A DNA stretch of 64,000 bases from Streptomyces sp. DvalAA-14 (GTDB lineage: Bacteria > Actinomycetota > Actinomycetes > Streptomycetales > Streptomycetaceae): NCBI RefSeq assembly GCF_900091855.1, contig NZ_FMCH01000356.1, positions 1 to 64,000 on the forward strand, given 5' to 3'. A model generated the notes under the pieces. That model searched no databases, was not told where the DNA came from, and worked only from the letters and a program-made list of their open reading frames with translations. Positions 17,919-26,858 of this stretch are shown here, one piece after another. The stretch's first letter is position 1, and every line of letters starts with the position of its first letter. Both the position numbers and the translations under genes were made by a program.

Positions 17919-18554
17919 TCAGTCCGGCAGGGAGAAGCCCAGCTCCTGCGCGGCCAGGTCCGCGCGGGGCTGGGACCAGCGCTCCAGCACGCTCTCCTGG
18001 GAGGCCAGCGAACGGATCTCGGCCCGGTCGAGGTAGAGCGTCCCGTTGAGGTGATCCGTCTCGTGCTGGACGATCCGGGCCGGCCAGCCGGTGACCTCCT
18101 CGTCCAGCGGCCGGCCCCGCTCGTCCGTGCCGCGCAAGCGCACGGCCGCCGGACGCGACACCACCGCCTGCCAGCCGGAGACACTCAGGCATCCCTCGTA
18201 GAACGCCGCCCGCCGGCTGCCGACCGCGTCATAGGCCGGGTTGACCAGCACCCTGAAGGGCAGCGGCACCCGCTCGCGGACATCGCTGATCTCGCCGCCG
18301 GGGCCCCCGGGGTCCTCCAGCACCGCGATGCGCAAGGGGACACCGATCTGGGGAGCGGCCAGCCCGACGCCCGGTGCGGCATGCATCGTCGCCTTCATCG
18401 CCTCGACCAGGCGCGCCAGCAACCCGTCGTCGAGTTGGCCGTCGTAGGGCGCGGCCGGCCGGCGCAGCACCGGATCACCGGCCTGCACGATCGGCAGCGG
18501 GCGAGGACCGTCCAGCAGTGTCCCGACCATGTCGGGCAGCTTCAGAGCGTTCAC
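17919..18554 (-). CDS. def: Peptide deformylase
   Basis: A 211-residue deformylase that removes the formyl group from the initiator methionine of new proteins. All three metal/active-site motifs are present: GVGLAAPQ at residues 62-69, EGCLS at 120-124 with metal ligand Cys122, and QHETDH with His164, Glu165 and His168. The C-terminal tail is longer than in E. coli. GTG 18554 (VNALKL) is the most upstream reasonable start; there is no clear ribosome site and ATG 18530 is an alternative. Streptomycetes carry several def copies; this one is not next to fmt and is probably an accessory copy. Confidence 0.92.
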   Translation of the reverse strand: MNALKLPDMVGTLLDGPRPLPIVQAGDPVLRRPAAPYDGQLDDGLLARLVEAMKATMHAAPGVGLAAPQIGVPLRIAVLEDPGGPGGEISDVRERVPLPFRVLVNPAYDAVGSRRAAFYEGCLSVSGWQAVVSRPAAVRLRGTDERGRPLDEEVTGWPARIVQHETDHLNGTLYLDRAEIRSLASQESVLERWSQPRADLAAQELGFSLPD

Positions 18555-18713
18555 CGTGCCACCGTAACCAGCCCGCGGGACCGGGGAGGATCCGCGGACC
18601 GGGTTCAGCGGGCCGTCCGCCGGCGGCGGGCCGGGAGCGCCAGGGCCCGGCGGGAGGCGCGGCGCCCGCCCGACCGGCGGCAACGGGAGCGCTGAGGCAC
18701 GCTGGGAGCGGAG

Positions 18714-21059
18714 GTGGTCGCCGTGGCAGCCGATGATCCGCTGATGGTCGTGGACAGCACGGGCACGGTCGTCGAATGGAGCCGACCGGCCGAAGAGCTG
18801 CTGGGGCGGACCGCGGACGACGTGGTGGGCCGGCCGGCGGCCGACCTCGTCACCGACAGCTGCCCGGATTCCGGCCGCGACACACCGGCGCTGCGGCACC
18901 GGGACGGTCGGGCGGTCGCCGCCGGCCTGCGGGTCCGACCGGTGGTGCGTCCCGATGCGTCGGTGCTGTGGGCCGTCCGGCTGGGGACGGGCGGCGAGGA
19001 CCGCGCGGCCGAGAGCGGGACGGCGGTCCTGGAGTCCATGTTCGCCCGGGCCCCGGCCGGCTTGCATGTCGTGGACACCGACCTGCGGATCATCCAGATG
19101 AACCCGGCCGCGCAGACCATGTGCGCCGCGTCCGCCGAGCGGATGCTCGGCCACCGCATCACCGAGGTGTACGACCTCTTCAGCCCGTCCCGGGTGGAGG
19201 CGATGCTCCGGGAGGTGCTGGACAGCGGTGTGCCGGCTCCGGAGCGTCCGGAGCCGGCGCATTCGAGGGCCGAACCGGGACGGGAGTGCGTGCTGGCGGT
19301 GTCGGCCTTCCCGCTGGAGGGCCCGGCGGGGACCCCACTGGGGATGGCGGTGGTGGTACGCGATGTCACCGGCATCGAGGCGGCGCACGTCCGCACCCGG
19401 ATCCTGGAAGCCGTCCGGGACCAGGTCGGACGGACCCTCGACGTGGTGGCCACCTGCGAGGATCTCGCGCAGTCCCTGGTACCGGCCTTCGCCGATGTCG
19501 CGATCGTCGAAGTGGTGGACTCGGTCGTGCGCGGCGAGGACCCTCCGCTCGGCCCCGCGTCCCGGAATGTGCCGTTGCGCCGCGCGGCGATCCGCTCCAG
19601 CGGCAGGGAGTACGAGCTGCAGGCCCACCCGGTGGGCGATGTCCGCGGTCTGCCGGCGCCGACCCCGTACTCGCAGTCCCTGACCGACCTGCGGCCGCGC
19701 CTGGTCGCCTTGAACTCCGAGACTCCCTGGCTGGACGCGGACCCGGCCCGGGCCGAGGCGATCCGCGCGGCGGGCGCTCATTCCCTGATCGTGGCACCGC
19801 TGAGCCTGCGCGGCGTGGTGCTCGGTCTGCTGAGCCTGTACCGGACCAGAACGGCCGCCCCCTTCGACGAGGACGATGTCGGCCTCTCCCTCGTGGTGGC
19901 CTCCCACGGCGCGCTGTCCATCGACAACGCCCGCCGTTTCACCCGCGAGCACACCGTCGCCTCGACCGTCCACCGCCATCTGCTGCCGCAGCGCCCCGCG
20001 TCGCAGACCGCCGTCGAAACCGCCCATGTGCAGGTTTTCGGTGAGCGCGGTGGCGGGGGCTGGTACGACGCCTTCGGGTTGTCCGGGGGCCGCACCGCCC
20101 TGGTCGTGGGTGAGGTGGCCGGGCAGGGCATCAACACCGCCGCCACGATGGGCCAGCTGCGGACGGTCATCCACTCGCTGGCCACGCTCGACCTGGAGCC
20201 CGACGAGCTGCTCGCGCGGGTCAACGACACCGCCAACCGGCTGGCCGCCGAGCGCGCCACACTCCCGCCGAGCGACCCCCTTCGCCGGGACCCCCTCACC
20301 GCCAGCTGTGTGTACGCGATCTACGACCCCTTCAGCTGTACCTGCACACTCGCCCGGGCGGGCCACCCCCCACCCGTGCTCGCTCGGCCCGACGGCACCA
20401 CCGCGGTCCCCGACCTGCCGGGAAGAGCGGCCCTCGGTACGGTGGACGGACCGCCCTTCTGCGTCACGAGCCTCGACCTCACCGACGGAAGCATCCTGGG
20501 TTTCTACACTCCCGCGCTGCTGCAGGCCACACCATCGGCGATGGACACGCTCCGGCGGATTCTGGCCACGACCGACCGTCCCCTGCAGAGCCTCTGCGAC
20601 GACGCCCTCTACCGTCTGCGCGGCGGCACCGGCCAGGGAGACTCGCTCCTCCTCCTCGCCCGCACCCACTCCTTCCCGGCTTCCGCCAGCGCGAGCTGGC
20701 CGCTCGACGACTCCCCCGAGGCCGCCGCCACCGCCCGCGCCCTCGTCCGCCGCCAGCTCACCGACTGGCACCAACCCGCCGAAACCGTGGACGCGACCGA
20801 ACTCATCGTCAGTGAACTGGTGACGAACGCCGTGCGGCACGGCCATGCTCCCCTGCAACTGCGCATCATCCGGGACCAGATGCTCACCTGCGAGGTGAAC
20901 GACGGCAACAGCACCGGGCCGCGCGTGCGCCATGCCCGGGCAGCCGACGAGAACGGGCGAGGACTGTTCATCGTCGCCCAGGTCGCCGACCACTGGGGCA
21001 CCCGCTACACGACAGACGGGAAGACCGTCTGGGCCGAACAGATCCTGCCGGCGCGATAG
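18714..21059 (+). CDS. PAS-PAS-GAF-SpoIIE-like-ATPase regulator, 781 aa
   Basis: Domain order: PAS (residues 1-60), PAS (about 105-220), GAF (about 240-400), a PP2C/SpoIIE-like domain (about 425-640) and a HATPase_c anti-sigma-kinase-like domain (about 655-781, with SELVTNAVRHG and ENGRGLFIVAQVADHWG). Such streptomycete proteins sense small molecules and control anti-anti-sigma factors by phosphorylation and dephosphorylation. The phosphatase part is unusual: the family motif GDWYD reads GGGWYD and the VGDV motif reads VGEV, so one metal-binding Asp is lost and another is Glu. The phosphatase may be weak or inactive. GTG 18714 follows GGGAG. Monocistronic. Confidence 0.88.
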   Translation: MVAVAADDPLMVVDSTGTVVEWSRPAEELLGRTADDVVGRPAADLVTDSCPDSGRDTPALRHRDGRAVAAGLRVRPVVRPDASVLWAVRLGTGGEDRAAESGTAVLESMFARAPAGLHVVDTDLRIIQMNPAAQTMCAASAERMLGHRITEVYDLFSPSRVEAMLREVLDSGVPAPERPEPAHSRAEPGRECVLAVSAFPLEGPAGTPLGMAVVVRDVTGIEAAHVRTRILEAVRDQVGRTLDVVATCEDLAQSLVPAFADVAIVEVVDSVVRGEDPPLGPASRNVPLRRAAIRSSGREYELQAHPVGDVRGLPAPTPYSQSLTDLRPRLVALNSETPWLDADPARAEAIRAAGAHSLIVAPLSLRGVVLGLLSLYRTRTAAPFDEDDVGLSLVVASHGALSIDNARRFTREHTVASTVHRHLLPQRPASQTAVETAHVQVFGERGGGGWYDAFGLSGGRTALVVGEVAGQGINTAATMGQLRTVIHSLATLDLEPDELLARVNDTANRLAAERATLPPSDPLRRDPLTASCVYAIYDPFSCTCTLARAGHPPPVLARPDGTTAVPDLPGRAALGTVDGPPFCVTSLDLTDGSILGFYTPALLQATPSAMDTLRRILATTDRPLQSLCDDALYRLRGGTGQGDSLLLLARTHSFPASASASWPLDDSPEAAATARALVRRQLTDWHQPAETVDATELIVSELVTNAVRHGHAPLQLRIIRDQMLTCEVNDGNSTGPRVRHARAADENGRGLFIVAQVADHWGTRYTTDGKTVWAEQILPAR

Positions 21060-21066
21060 TCGGGAC

Positions 21067-21095
21067 CTGACGACGCCGGCAGTCGGCGCCGTCAG
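21067..21095. terminator. Bidirectional terminator
   Basis: CTGACGACGCCG (21067-21078) and CGGCGCCGTCAG (21084-21095) form a 12-bp stem with one mismatch and a 5-base loop between the convergent SpoIIE-like and flavin oxidoreductase genes. Confidence 0.7.
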
Positions 21096-21114
21096 ACGAC
21101 GCGCCGACCCGGGA

Positions 21115-22137
21115 TCAGCGCCAGCCGAGCTCCGGTGCCACGTGGGTGAGGATGCTCTCCAGCAGATGGGCGTTGTACTCCACCCCGAGCTGGTTCGGGA
21201 TGGTCAGCAGCAGGGTGTCCGCGGCCTGGATGGCCTCGTCGTCCTTGAGCTGCTTGACCAGGACGTCCGGCTCGGCGGCGTACGAGCGGCCGAAGATGGC
21301 CCGGGTGTTCTCGTCGATCATGCCGACCTGGTCCCGCGAGTTGCGGTCCTGGCCGAAGTAGGCCCGGTCCAGCTCGTTGGTCAGCGCGAAGATGCTGCGG
21401 CTGACCGAGACCCGCGGCTCGCGCGGATGACCTGCCGCCTTGTACGCCTCGCGGTACGCCTCGATCTGCTTGCGCTGCTGGACGTGCAGCGGTTCGCCCG
21501 TCTCGTCGTCCTTCAAGGTGGAACTCTGCAGGTTCATCCCCAGCTGCCCGGCCCAGACGGCGGTCGCGTTGGAGCCGGAACCCCACCAGATCCGGTCACG
21601 CAGGCCCTCGGAGTAGGGCTCGACGCGCAGCAGTCCCGGCGGGTTGGGGAACATCGGCCGCGGGTTCGGCGCCGCGAAACCCTCGCCCTCCAGCACCTTG
21701 ACAAATGCCTCGGTGTGCCGGCGGGCCATGTCCGCGGCGGTCTCGCCCTCCGCCGGGGTGTAACCGAAGTGGCGCCATCCGTCGATCACCTGTTCCGGTG
21801 ACCCGCGGCTGACACCGAGCTGCAGCCGGCCGCCGGAGATCAGGTCGGCGGCGCCGGCGTCCTCGGCCATGTACAGCGGGTTCTCGTAGCGCATGTCGAT
21901 GACCCCGGTGCCGATCTCGATCGTCGAGGTCCGTGCACCGATGGCCGCGAGCAGCGGGAACGGGCTGCCCGCCTGCTGCGCGAAATGGTGCACGCGGAAG
22001 TACGCGCCGTCCACCCCGAGCTGCTCGGCGGCGACCGCCAGGTCGATGGACTGGTGCAGGAAATCGGCGGCCGAGCGGGTCTTGGAGTGCGCGTTCGGCG
22101 ACCAGTGGCCGAAGGAAAGGAATCCAATCTTCTTCAC
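21115..22137 (-). CDS. LLM-class flavin-dependent oxidoreductase
   Basis: A 340-residue TIM-barrel protein of the bacterial luciferase-like family, starting VKKIGFLSFGHW. Family words: GVDGAYFRVHHF, ARTSTIEIGTGVIDMRYENP, LISGGRLQLGVSRGSPEQV and an IWWGSGSNATA stretch that binds the flavin phosphate. It would use FMNH2 (or F420) to oxidise a small substrate with oxygen. GTG 22137 is preceded by GAGGGTGAT. Its gene is divergent from the DUF4331 gene with 217 bases between. Substrate unknown. Confidence 0.9.
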   Translation of the reverse strand: MKKIGFLSFGHWSPNAHSKTRSAADFLHQSIDLAVAAEQLGVDGAYFRVHHFAQQAGSPFPLLAAIGARTSTIEIGTGVIDMRYENPLYMAEDAGAADLISGGRLQLGVSRGSPEQVIDGWRHFGYTPAEGETAADMARRHTEAFVKVLEGEGFAAPNPRPMFPNPPGLLRVEPYSEGLRDRIWWGSGSNATAVWAGQLGMNLQSSTLKDDETGEPLHVQQRKQIEAYREAYKAAGHPREPRVSVSRSIFALTNELDRAYFGQDRNSRDQVGMIDENTRAIFGRSYAAEPDVLVKQLKDDEAIQAADTLLLTIPNQLGVEYNAHLLESILTHVAPELGWR

Positions 22138-22354
22138 ATCACCCTCAAGCGTCCGGCGGCCCGCGTTTGATTCCCCGCGTCGGCACATCCGCCCTGACCA
22201 GCCCGTGCGGGCGTCTCGCCGCGCAGGCGCGGGCCGGCCCGATTATTCTGGGGTGTGGGTAATGCCACCCGTCGGCAGTGCGGCGCCGCGCTTCGGTGCC
22301 AGGACACCTCGGCACCTCGTGCCATGCCGCCGCGAATGTTTTGGAGTCGTTGCC

Positions 22355-23386
22355 ATGTCCCATCATCTCGATTCCTCCGCGGCACGGGCTGACGCCCGGC
22401 TGAACATCTCCGACATGTACGTGTTCCGGGGCGACCGCGGCACGGTCCTGGTGATGAACGTGTGCTCCGACTCCGCGGGCCCGGACGCGCCCAAGGGGTT
22501 CCACCCCGAAGCCCGGTACGAATTCAAGATCGACGGCACGGGCGACGCCGTCGAGAACCTGACCTACCGCCTCGGTTTCGGAGCGCCGGACACGGACGGG
22601 TCGCAACCGGTCGAACTGCGCCGGCTCGTGGGCGCGGAGGCGGCCGACGACACGGCGGACGGCACCGTCCTGCTCACCGGCAGGACAGGGACGACCCTCA
22701 GCAGCGGCGGCGGCCTGCGGGTGTGGACCGGCCGCGCCGGCGACCCGTTCTGGATGAACCCGGGCGTGGTGGAGGCCGTGGGCCAGGCGTTCGAACACGG
22801 CACGGACGTCGAGCTGCCGGAACCGGATCCGTCGCCCGTGACCAGCCTTTTCTCGGGACAGAAAGTGCAGTCGATCGTGCTGGAGATACCGGACGGCGGT
22901 CTGCTGCCCTTCACCCGCGGCAAGGACATCGGCGTATGGGGCGTCACCGCGCTCGCCACCGATGCCGGCGGGTGGCACCGCATCAACAGGTTCGGGCTCC
23001 CGATGGTCTCGCCGATCTTCGCCCAGTTCGACAACGAATTCGCCGAACGGCTGAATCAGAGCGAACCCGCCGACGACGCCGACACCTTCCGCCAGGAGAT
23101 CGCCGACCGGGTCGCCGCGGTGGTCGGCGCCCGGGGCACCACGTCCGATCCGCACACGTACGGTGAGCAGGTCGCCGACCGCATCCTTCCGGACATCCTG
23201 CCCTACACGATCGGTACTCCCGCGGTCTTCGGCTTCGCGAAGTTCAACGGCCGGGCGCTGACCGACAACGCCGGCGAGGTCATGTTCTCCCTCACCACCG
23301 ACAGCGCGCTGGGCGTCGGCCTGGGCAAGGAGGCCGTCGACGCGCCGGCCACCCCGTTCTTCCCCTATCTGGCACCGGCCGCCTGA
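22355..23386 (+). CDS. DUF4331 family protein
   Basis: A 343-residue protein starting MSHHLDSSAARADARLNISD, the hallmark beginning of DUF4331 proteins (SHHxDSPxA..D...DxxDxY.F), here with MYVFRGDRGTVLVMNVC. GGAG lies eight bases before the ATG. The N-terminal His, Asp and Ser cluster is conserved in the family and could bind a metal. The end of the protein is a compact DNAGEVMFSLTTD region. No signal peptide is seen, so it acts in the cytoplasm. The family has no established function; in this window it has no operon partner, only the divergent flavin enzyme. Confidence 0.88.
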   Translation: MSHHLDSSAARADARLNISDMYVFRGDRGTVLVMNVCSDSAGPDAPKGFHPEARYEFKIDGTGDAVENLTYRLGFGAPDTDGSQPVELRRLVGAEAADDTADGTVLLTGRTGTTLSSGGGLRVWTGRAGDPFWMNPGVVEAVGQAFEHGTDVELPEPDPSPVTSLFSGQKVQSIVLEIPDGGLLPFTRGKDIGVWGVTALATDAGGWHRINRFGLPMVSPIFAQFDNEFAERLNQSEPADDADTFRQEIADRVAAVVGARGTTSDPHTYGEQVADRILPDILPYTIGTPAVFGFAKFNGRALTDNAGEVMFSLTTDSALGVGLGKEAVDAPATPFFPYLAPAA

Positions 23387-23686
23387 CACACCGCCGTTGC
23401 CGCGGTGGCATCCCGTCGGGCGCGGGCACGCGGCCACCATCTCCGCGGTGGCGTCGGGCAGGAGCCGTGACCCGGTCTGCGGCGGGAGCAGCGAGGGGGC
23501 GTCATGGTGTCTCCGCGTGGTTCGGGCGGCAGGGCTCGGAGTCGGTTCGGGGTCGGTTCGGTCGGGTTCCCCGACCCCGGAGGAGCGGGCAGAATGACAT
23601 GGCGCGGCGCCCTCGGGCAGTCCCCGCTCGGAACAGCGGGCCTCCCCAGGATCAGCCCGTCGGCCACACTCTCGGGGGACGGTGCG

Positions 23687-24577
23687 ATGGCACGCACGGG
23701 TCGACGTGACCTCGGACGGCTGTTCAACGAGGTGCCGGAGCTCTACGACCGCGTCCGGCCGGGCTACCCGGACGCGTTGTTCGCGGATCTGTTCGCCATC
23801 GCCGGCCTGGACGAACGATCCTCGGTACTCGAGGTGGGCTGCGGGACCGGCCAGGCGACGCGTTCGCTGGCCGCGCTCGGATGCGCCGTGACCGCCGTCG
23901 AGCCGGGCGCCGCGATGGCCGCACTCGCTCGGCGGCGACTGGCCGCCTTCGGCACCGTGGGCGTGGAGACATCGGCGTTCGAGGGGTGGGACGACCGCGG
24001 CGCCCGTTTCGATGCCCTGGTGGCCGCGTCGGCCTGGCACTGGATCGATCCCTCGGCCGGCTGGCGGCGCGCGCACGACGTGCTCCATCCAGGTGGGTGG
24101 ATCGCCTTGCTGAGCAACGTTGTTGTCCGCCGGCCGGGCGAGCCGGAGGTGTACGCCGAGACCGCCGATCTCCACGAGCGGTTCTCCCCCGGAAACCCCG
24201 GCTGGGGTCATCCGCCGCTCGAGAGCGACGTAGGTGCGACCACTGAGGGCTGGGGAGCCGGGGAGGGGGCACCGGTCGGCGAGCCCGGCGGCCTGTTCGG
24301 CCCGGCGATCGTGCGCTGCTACCCGACCGTCCAGTGGCTCGACGGCGACGGCTTCGCCGACCTCCTTCGCTCGACGTCGCTGTACCGGGTGCTCGGCGCC
24401 GAAGTCCGTGAGCCCCTGCTCGACGCCATCGCCGAGCGCATCCGCGACCGGATGGGCGACCGGGTGTCACGCCGTTACGTGAGCGTCCTGCGGATCGGAC
24501 AGCGCCTGGCGGAACGCTCCGACGGCGTAGGGGCCTCGGCCGACGGCTCGGCGTGCGGGGCGAGCGGACCAACATGA
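23687..24577 (+). CDS. Class I SAM-dependent methyltransferase
   Basis: A 296-residue methyltransferase with the Rossmann SAM motif VLEVGCGTGQATRSLAALG at about residue 47, followed by an acidic VEPG turn for the ribose and LVAASAWHWIDPSAGW, a pattern of the UbiE/trans-aconitate-type group with the motif AxHWxD. ATG 23687 follows GGGGGAC at seven bases; the open frame reaches further upstream with no ribosome site. A tail of about 20 Ala/Gly/Ser residues has no counterpart in the fold. Monocistronic; substrate unknown. Confidence 0.88.
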   Translation: MARTGRRDLGRLFNEVPELYDRVRPGYPDALFADLFAIAGLDERSSVLEVGCGTGQATRSLAALGCAVTAVEPGAAMAALARRRLAAFGTVGVETSAFEGWDDRGARFDALVAASAWHWIDPSAGWRRAHDVLHPGGWIALLSNVVVRRPGEPEVYAETADLHERFSPGNPGWGHPPLESDVGATTEGWGAGEGAPVGEPGGLFGPAIVRCYPTVQWLDGDGFADLLRSTSLYRVLGAEVREPLLDAIAERIRDRMGDRVSRRYVSVLRIGQRLAERSDGVGASADGSACGASGPT

Positions 24578-24621
24578 GTGTTCGGCCGTCGGCACGACCG
24601 GCCGCCTCACCTCCGTCCCGG

Positions 24622-24638
24622 CCGGGATCGGATCCCGG
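24622..24638. terminator. Palindrome between convergent genes
   Basis: CCGGGATC G GATCCCGG forms a small palindrome 45 bases after the methyltransferase stop and 6 bases before the end of the convergent DUF488 gene. The very short loop makes its role as a terminator uncertain. Confidence 0.4.
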
Positions 24639-24643
24639 TCCGC

Positions 24644-25198
24644 TCAGCCTCTGTCGTCCGCCCGGTCGTACACCAGCAGGCCGTCGTCGCGCAGTCGGGC
24701 GCCGGCGGTCGGCCGGTGCGGGGCGAGCCGGCCGTCGTGGGCCAGGTGCAGCACCGGGGTCGAGCGGGCGAGCACCGCGAAGTCCGCGATGAGCCGCCGG
24801 TGGCAGCGCCACCACAGTGTCTCGGAGCACATGACGGCGGTGCGTACGGTCGGGACCGTCTCCAGCAGCTCGTCCATCGCCGCCACGAACTGCGGGTCCC
24901 TGGTGTATCCGGCGTATCCGCGGAAGGAGGCGTTGTTCCAGAAGGTGTCGGGGGAATCCGCCGCGGCCTTGCGGAAGCCGCCGAGCCGCGGCTCCCACCG
25001 GTACGCGATTCCCTCCTGGGGCAACCACCGCGCGAGCGCGTCGCGGCCGGAGTCAGGGTGGCGACGGCTTCCGGGAACGGCGCGGACGTCGACCAGGGCC
25101 CGTACCCCCGCTCCGCCGAGCAGGGTGGCGATCCGGTCCCGGGTGGCGGTTCCGTGGCCGAAGGTGAGCAGCGGCGCGGGGCCGTCGGAGCCGGTCAC
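24644..25198 (-). CDS. DUF488 family protein
   Basis: A 184-residue cytoplasmic protein. It has the DUF488 signatures: LLTFGHGTATRDRIATLL near the start, VRALVDVRAVPGSRRHPD, WLPQEGIAYRWEPRLGGFR and VMCSETLWWRCHRRLIADF, with conserved Cys and His that could bind metal or act in catalysis. I take GTG 25198 (VTGSDG) as start because homologues begin about ten residues before the FGHG stretch; the frame is open to ATG 25336 which would add 46 residues without similarity. The family has no proven function. Confidence 0.85.
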   Translation of the reverse strand: MTGSDGPAPLLTFGHGTATRDRIATLLGGAGVRALVDVRAVPGSRRHPDSGRDALARWLPQEGIAYRWEPRLGGFRKAAADSPDTFWNNASFRGYAGYTRDPQFVAAMDELLETVPTVRTAVMCSETLWWRCHRRLIADFAVLARSTPVLHLAHDGRLAPHRPTAGARLRDDGLLVYDRADDRG

Positions 25199-25670
25199 CC
25201 CTGTGCCGGCACGGTGCCGCGGCGCCGGGTGGGGAGTGTCTGCATGATTCCAGTCTGCGCCGGAGCGGGCGCCGACAGCCGCTGCGACGTGCGGACCGCG
25301 CACCGCGCAGACCTGTGGGAGAGGCATCGAACTCAATTACCAGCGCGGGCCGGCCGACCCGGTCGCCCGGTCACCGACGCGCGGCCCGCTCATGGACCCG
25401 GGGTCATGGTCGCTTCGGCCGGGGCGAAGCCGCAGCACACGTCGACACCCACACGTTTTCCCCGGCACCGACGGCGATGACAGCAGGGTGACAACCCTGC
25501 CGAGGGAGTTCCCGGCCAAACTACGCTTTCCGCACGCCTACCATGGGACATGGCGCGCAAGCCGCCGGCGGGTGCGACAGGCCCCGCCGGCGCAGGGCCG
25601 ACCCCGGCAGCCGTCGAGGACACCAACCGCGCCATTCCCCACACGCACAACGAAAGCGAGCTGAACGGCC

Positions 25671-26363
25671 GTGACCGACAACGCCACATTGAAGTCCCAG
25701 TATCTTGCCCAGGTCGAGGCCGACTTGGAGCGCACCACCAAGGAGCGGGAGCGTATCGCGGCGGATCTGGCCGCGCTCCAGGAGCAGTTGGCGACCCTCG
25801 AGCAGGACCACGCCCTGCTCGTGGGCGTGCATGAGACGCTGGCCGGCGCCATCCCTGCCGCCACCCCCGCCGCCGCGCAGGACACCGAAACGGCCGCCGT
25901 ACCCGCCGCCGTACCCGCCGCCGTAGCCACTGCCGGACCCACCGATGTGCCGCCGGCCGCGGTGCCGCGGGCCCGCAAGCCCACCACGGCCCGCCGCGCG
26001 CCCAAGCCCGCGACCGGAAGCACGAAAACCGCGACCGGAGCCGCGACCAAGGATGCGGGCAACACCGCTACGGGCGGGAGCAGTTCCGCCGCAGCGCCCA
26101 CCTTGGTGGAACTGGTCACCGCCGATCTCGCCGACCACAGCGAACCGCGCTCGGCCAGCGAAATCACCACCGCGCTCACCCACGCCCACCCGGGCCGGAA
26201 GATGCAGACCACCGTCGTGCGCAACACCCTCGAAGCCCTCGTCGCCAAGGGACAGAGCCTGCGCTCCAAGCAGGGCAGGTCCGTCTACTACTCGGCCACC
26301 CGGACCGCCGACACGGCCCGCACCGCCGCCCCGGCCGGAAAGAAGCCCACGACCACCGCGTAG
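25671..26363 (+). CDS. Coiled-coil and winged-helix protein with Ala/Pro/Lys linker
   Basis: A 230-residue protein with three parts. Residues 1-57 form a coiled coil with heptad leucines (LAQVEADLERTTKERERIAA, LAALQEQLATLEQDHALL). Residues 60-145 are a disordered Ala/Pro/Thr linker that becomes Lys/Arg-rich (RARKPTTARRAPKPATG), like histone tails. Residues 145-210 are a winged helix (SASEITTALTHAHPGRKMQT, TVVRNTLEALVAKGQSLRSK, SVYYSATR). Together these suggest a DNA-binding oligomer, perhaps nucleoid-associated or a regulator. GTG 25671 is used because the preceding codons are not coiled coil; its ribosome site is weak. I do not know a named family. Confidence 0.8.
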   Translation: MTDNATLKSQYLAQVEADLERTTKERERIAADLAALQEQLATLEQDHALLVGVHETLAGAIPAATPAAAQDTETAAVPAAVPAAVATAGPTDVPPAAVPRARKPTTARRAPKPATGSTKTATGAATKDAGNTATGGSSSAAAPTLVELVTADLADHSEPRSASEITTALTHAHPGRKMQTTVVRNTLEALVAKGQSLRSKQGRSVYYSATRTADTARTAAPAGKKPTTTA

Positions 26364-26858
26364 GGCCTGCACGTGCCCGACGGCGCCGATCCGTCGTGGC
26401 AGGGTGCCGGGTCGGCGCGCCGGACGGGCCCGGCGTCCGGCTGCCGGCGCCGATGGTGTCCCGTGGTGAGTGGGGCGCCGGCTCAGACATGGTGGGAGCC
26501 GGTCCCGGACCGTCACCTCGACGCCGGTCCCCCACCGAGACATGAACCGTTCGAGGATCTCCAGCACGGCGCGGTGCAGGTCACCGCGAGGCATGTCGGC
26601 GCCGGGCGGGCCGGCGGCAGTCAGCATCTCCTCCACGCGCGCCGCCACCTCGCGGTCGCCCTGCACGCCGTCGTGTCCCCATGAACTGTCCGGATGGAGA
26701 CTGCGGGCACACATGAGGTGATCGTCGTGGAGGTAGCAGAACTGCGGCCGGACCGGTTTGCCGTGCGCCTCAGCCCAACACTGTCGCGGTGAGCCGGGAC
26801 ACCAACTCCGCCGGAACGTCGGCGGGTTCTGGCGCCGGTGGCGCTACGCTGCTGTGCC
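26364..26858 (-). other. Intergenic region with possible minus-strand gene remnant
   Basis: A 495-base gap. On the minus strand, from ATG 26714 to about 26460, the frame has strong third-position G/C bias and reads a plausible globular sequence (DREVAARVEEMLTAAGPP, then LHRAVLEILERFMSRWG), but it has no stop until it has crossed the opposite-strand gene, so I read it as the 5' part of a broken or unrecognised gene rather than a complete one. No ribosome site precedes the ATG. Confidence 0.35.

Noticed and set aside
24112-24126. AGCAACGTTGTTG, similar to the LacI-type operator
   Set aside because: It lies inside the methyltransferase coding region, lacks the outer GA/TC pair of the two identical sites, and encodes ordinary residues.
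25521-26363. Minus-strand open frame covering the coiled-coil/winged-helix gene
   Set aside because: It is Gly/Arg-rich and mirrors the G/C codon bias of the plus-strand gene, which has clear protein features.
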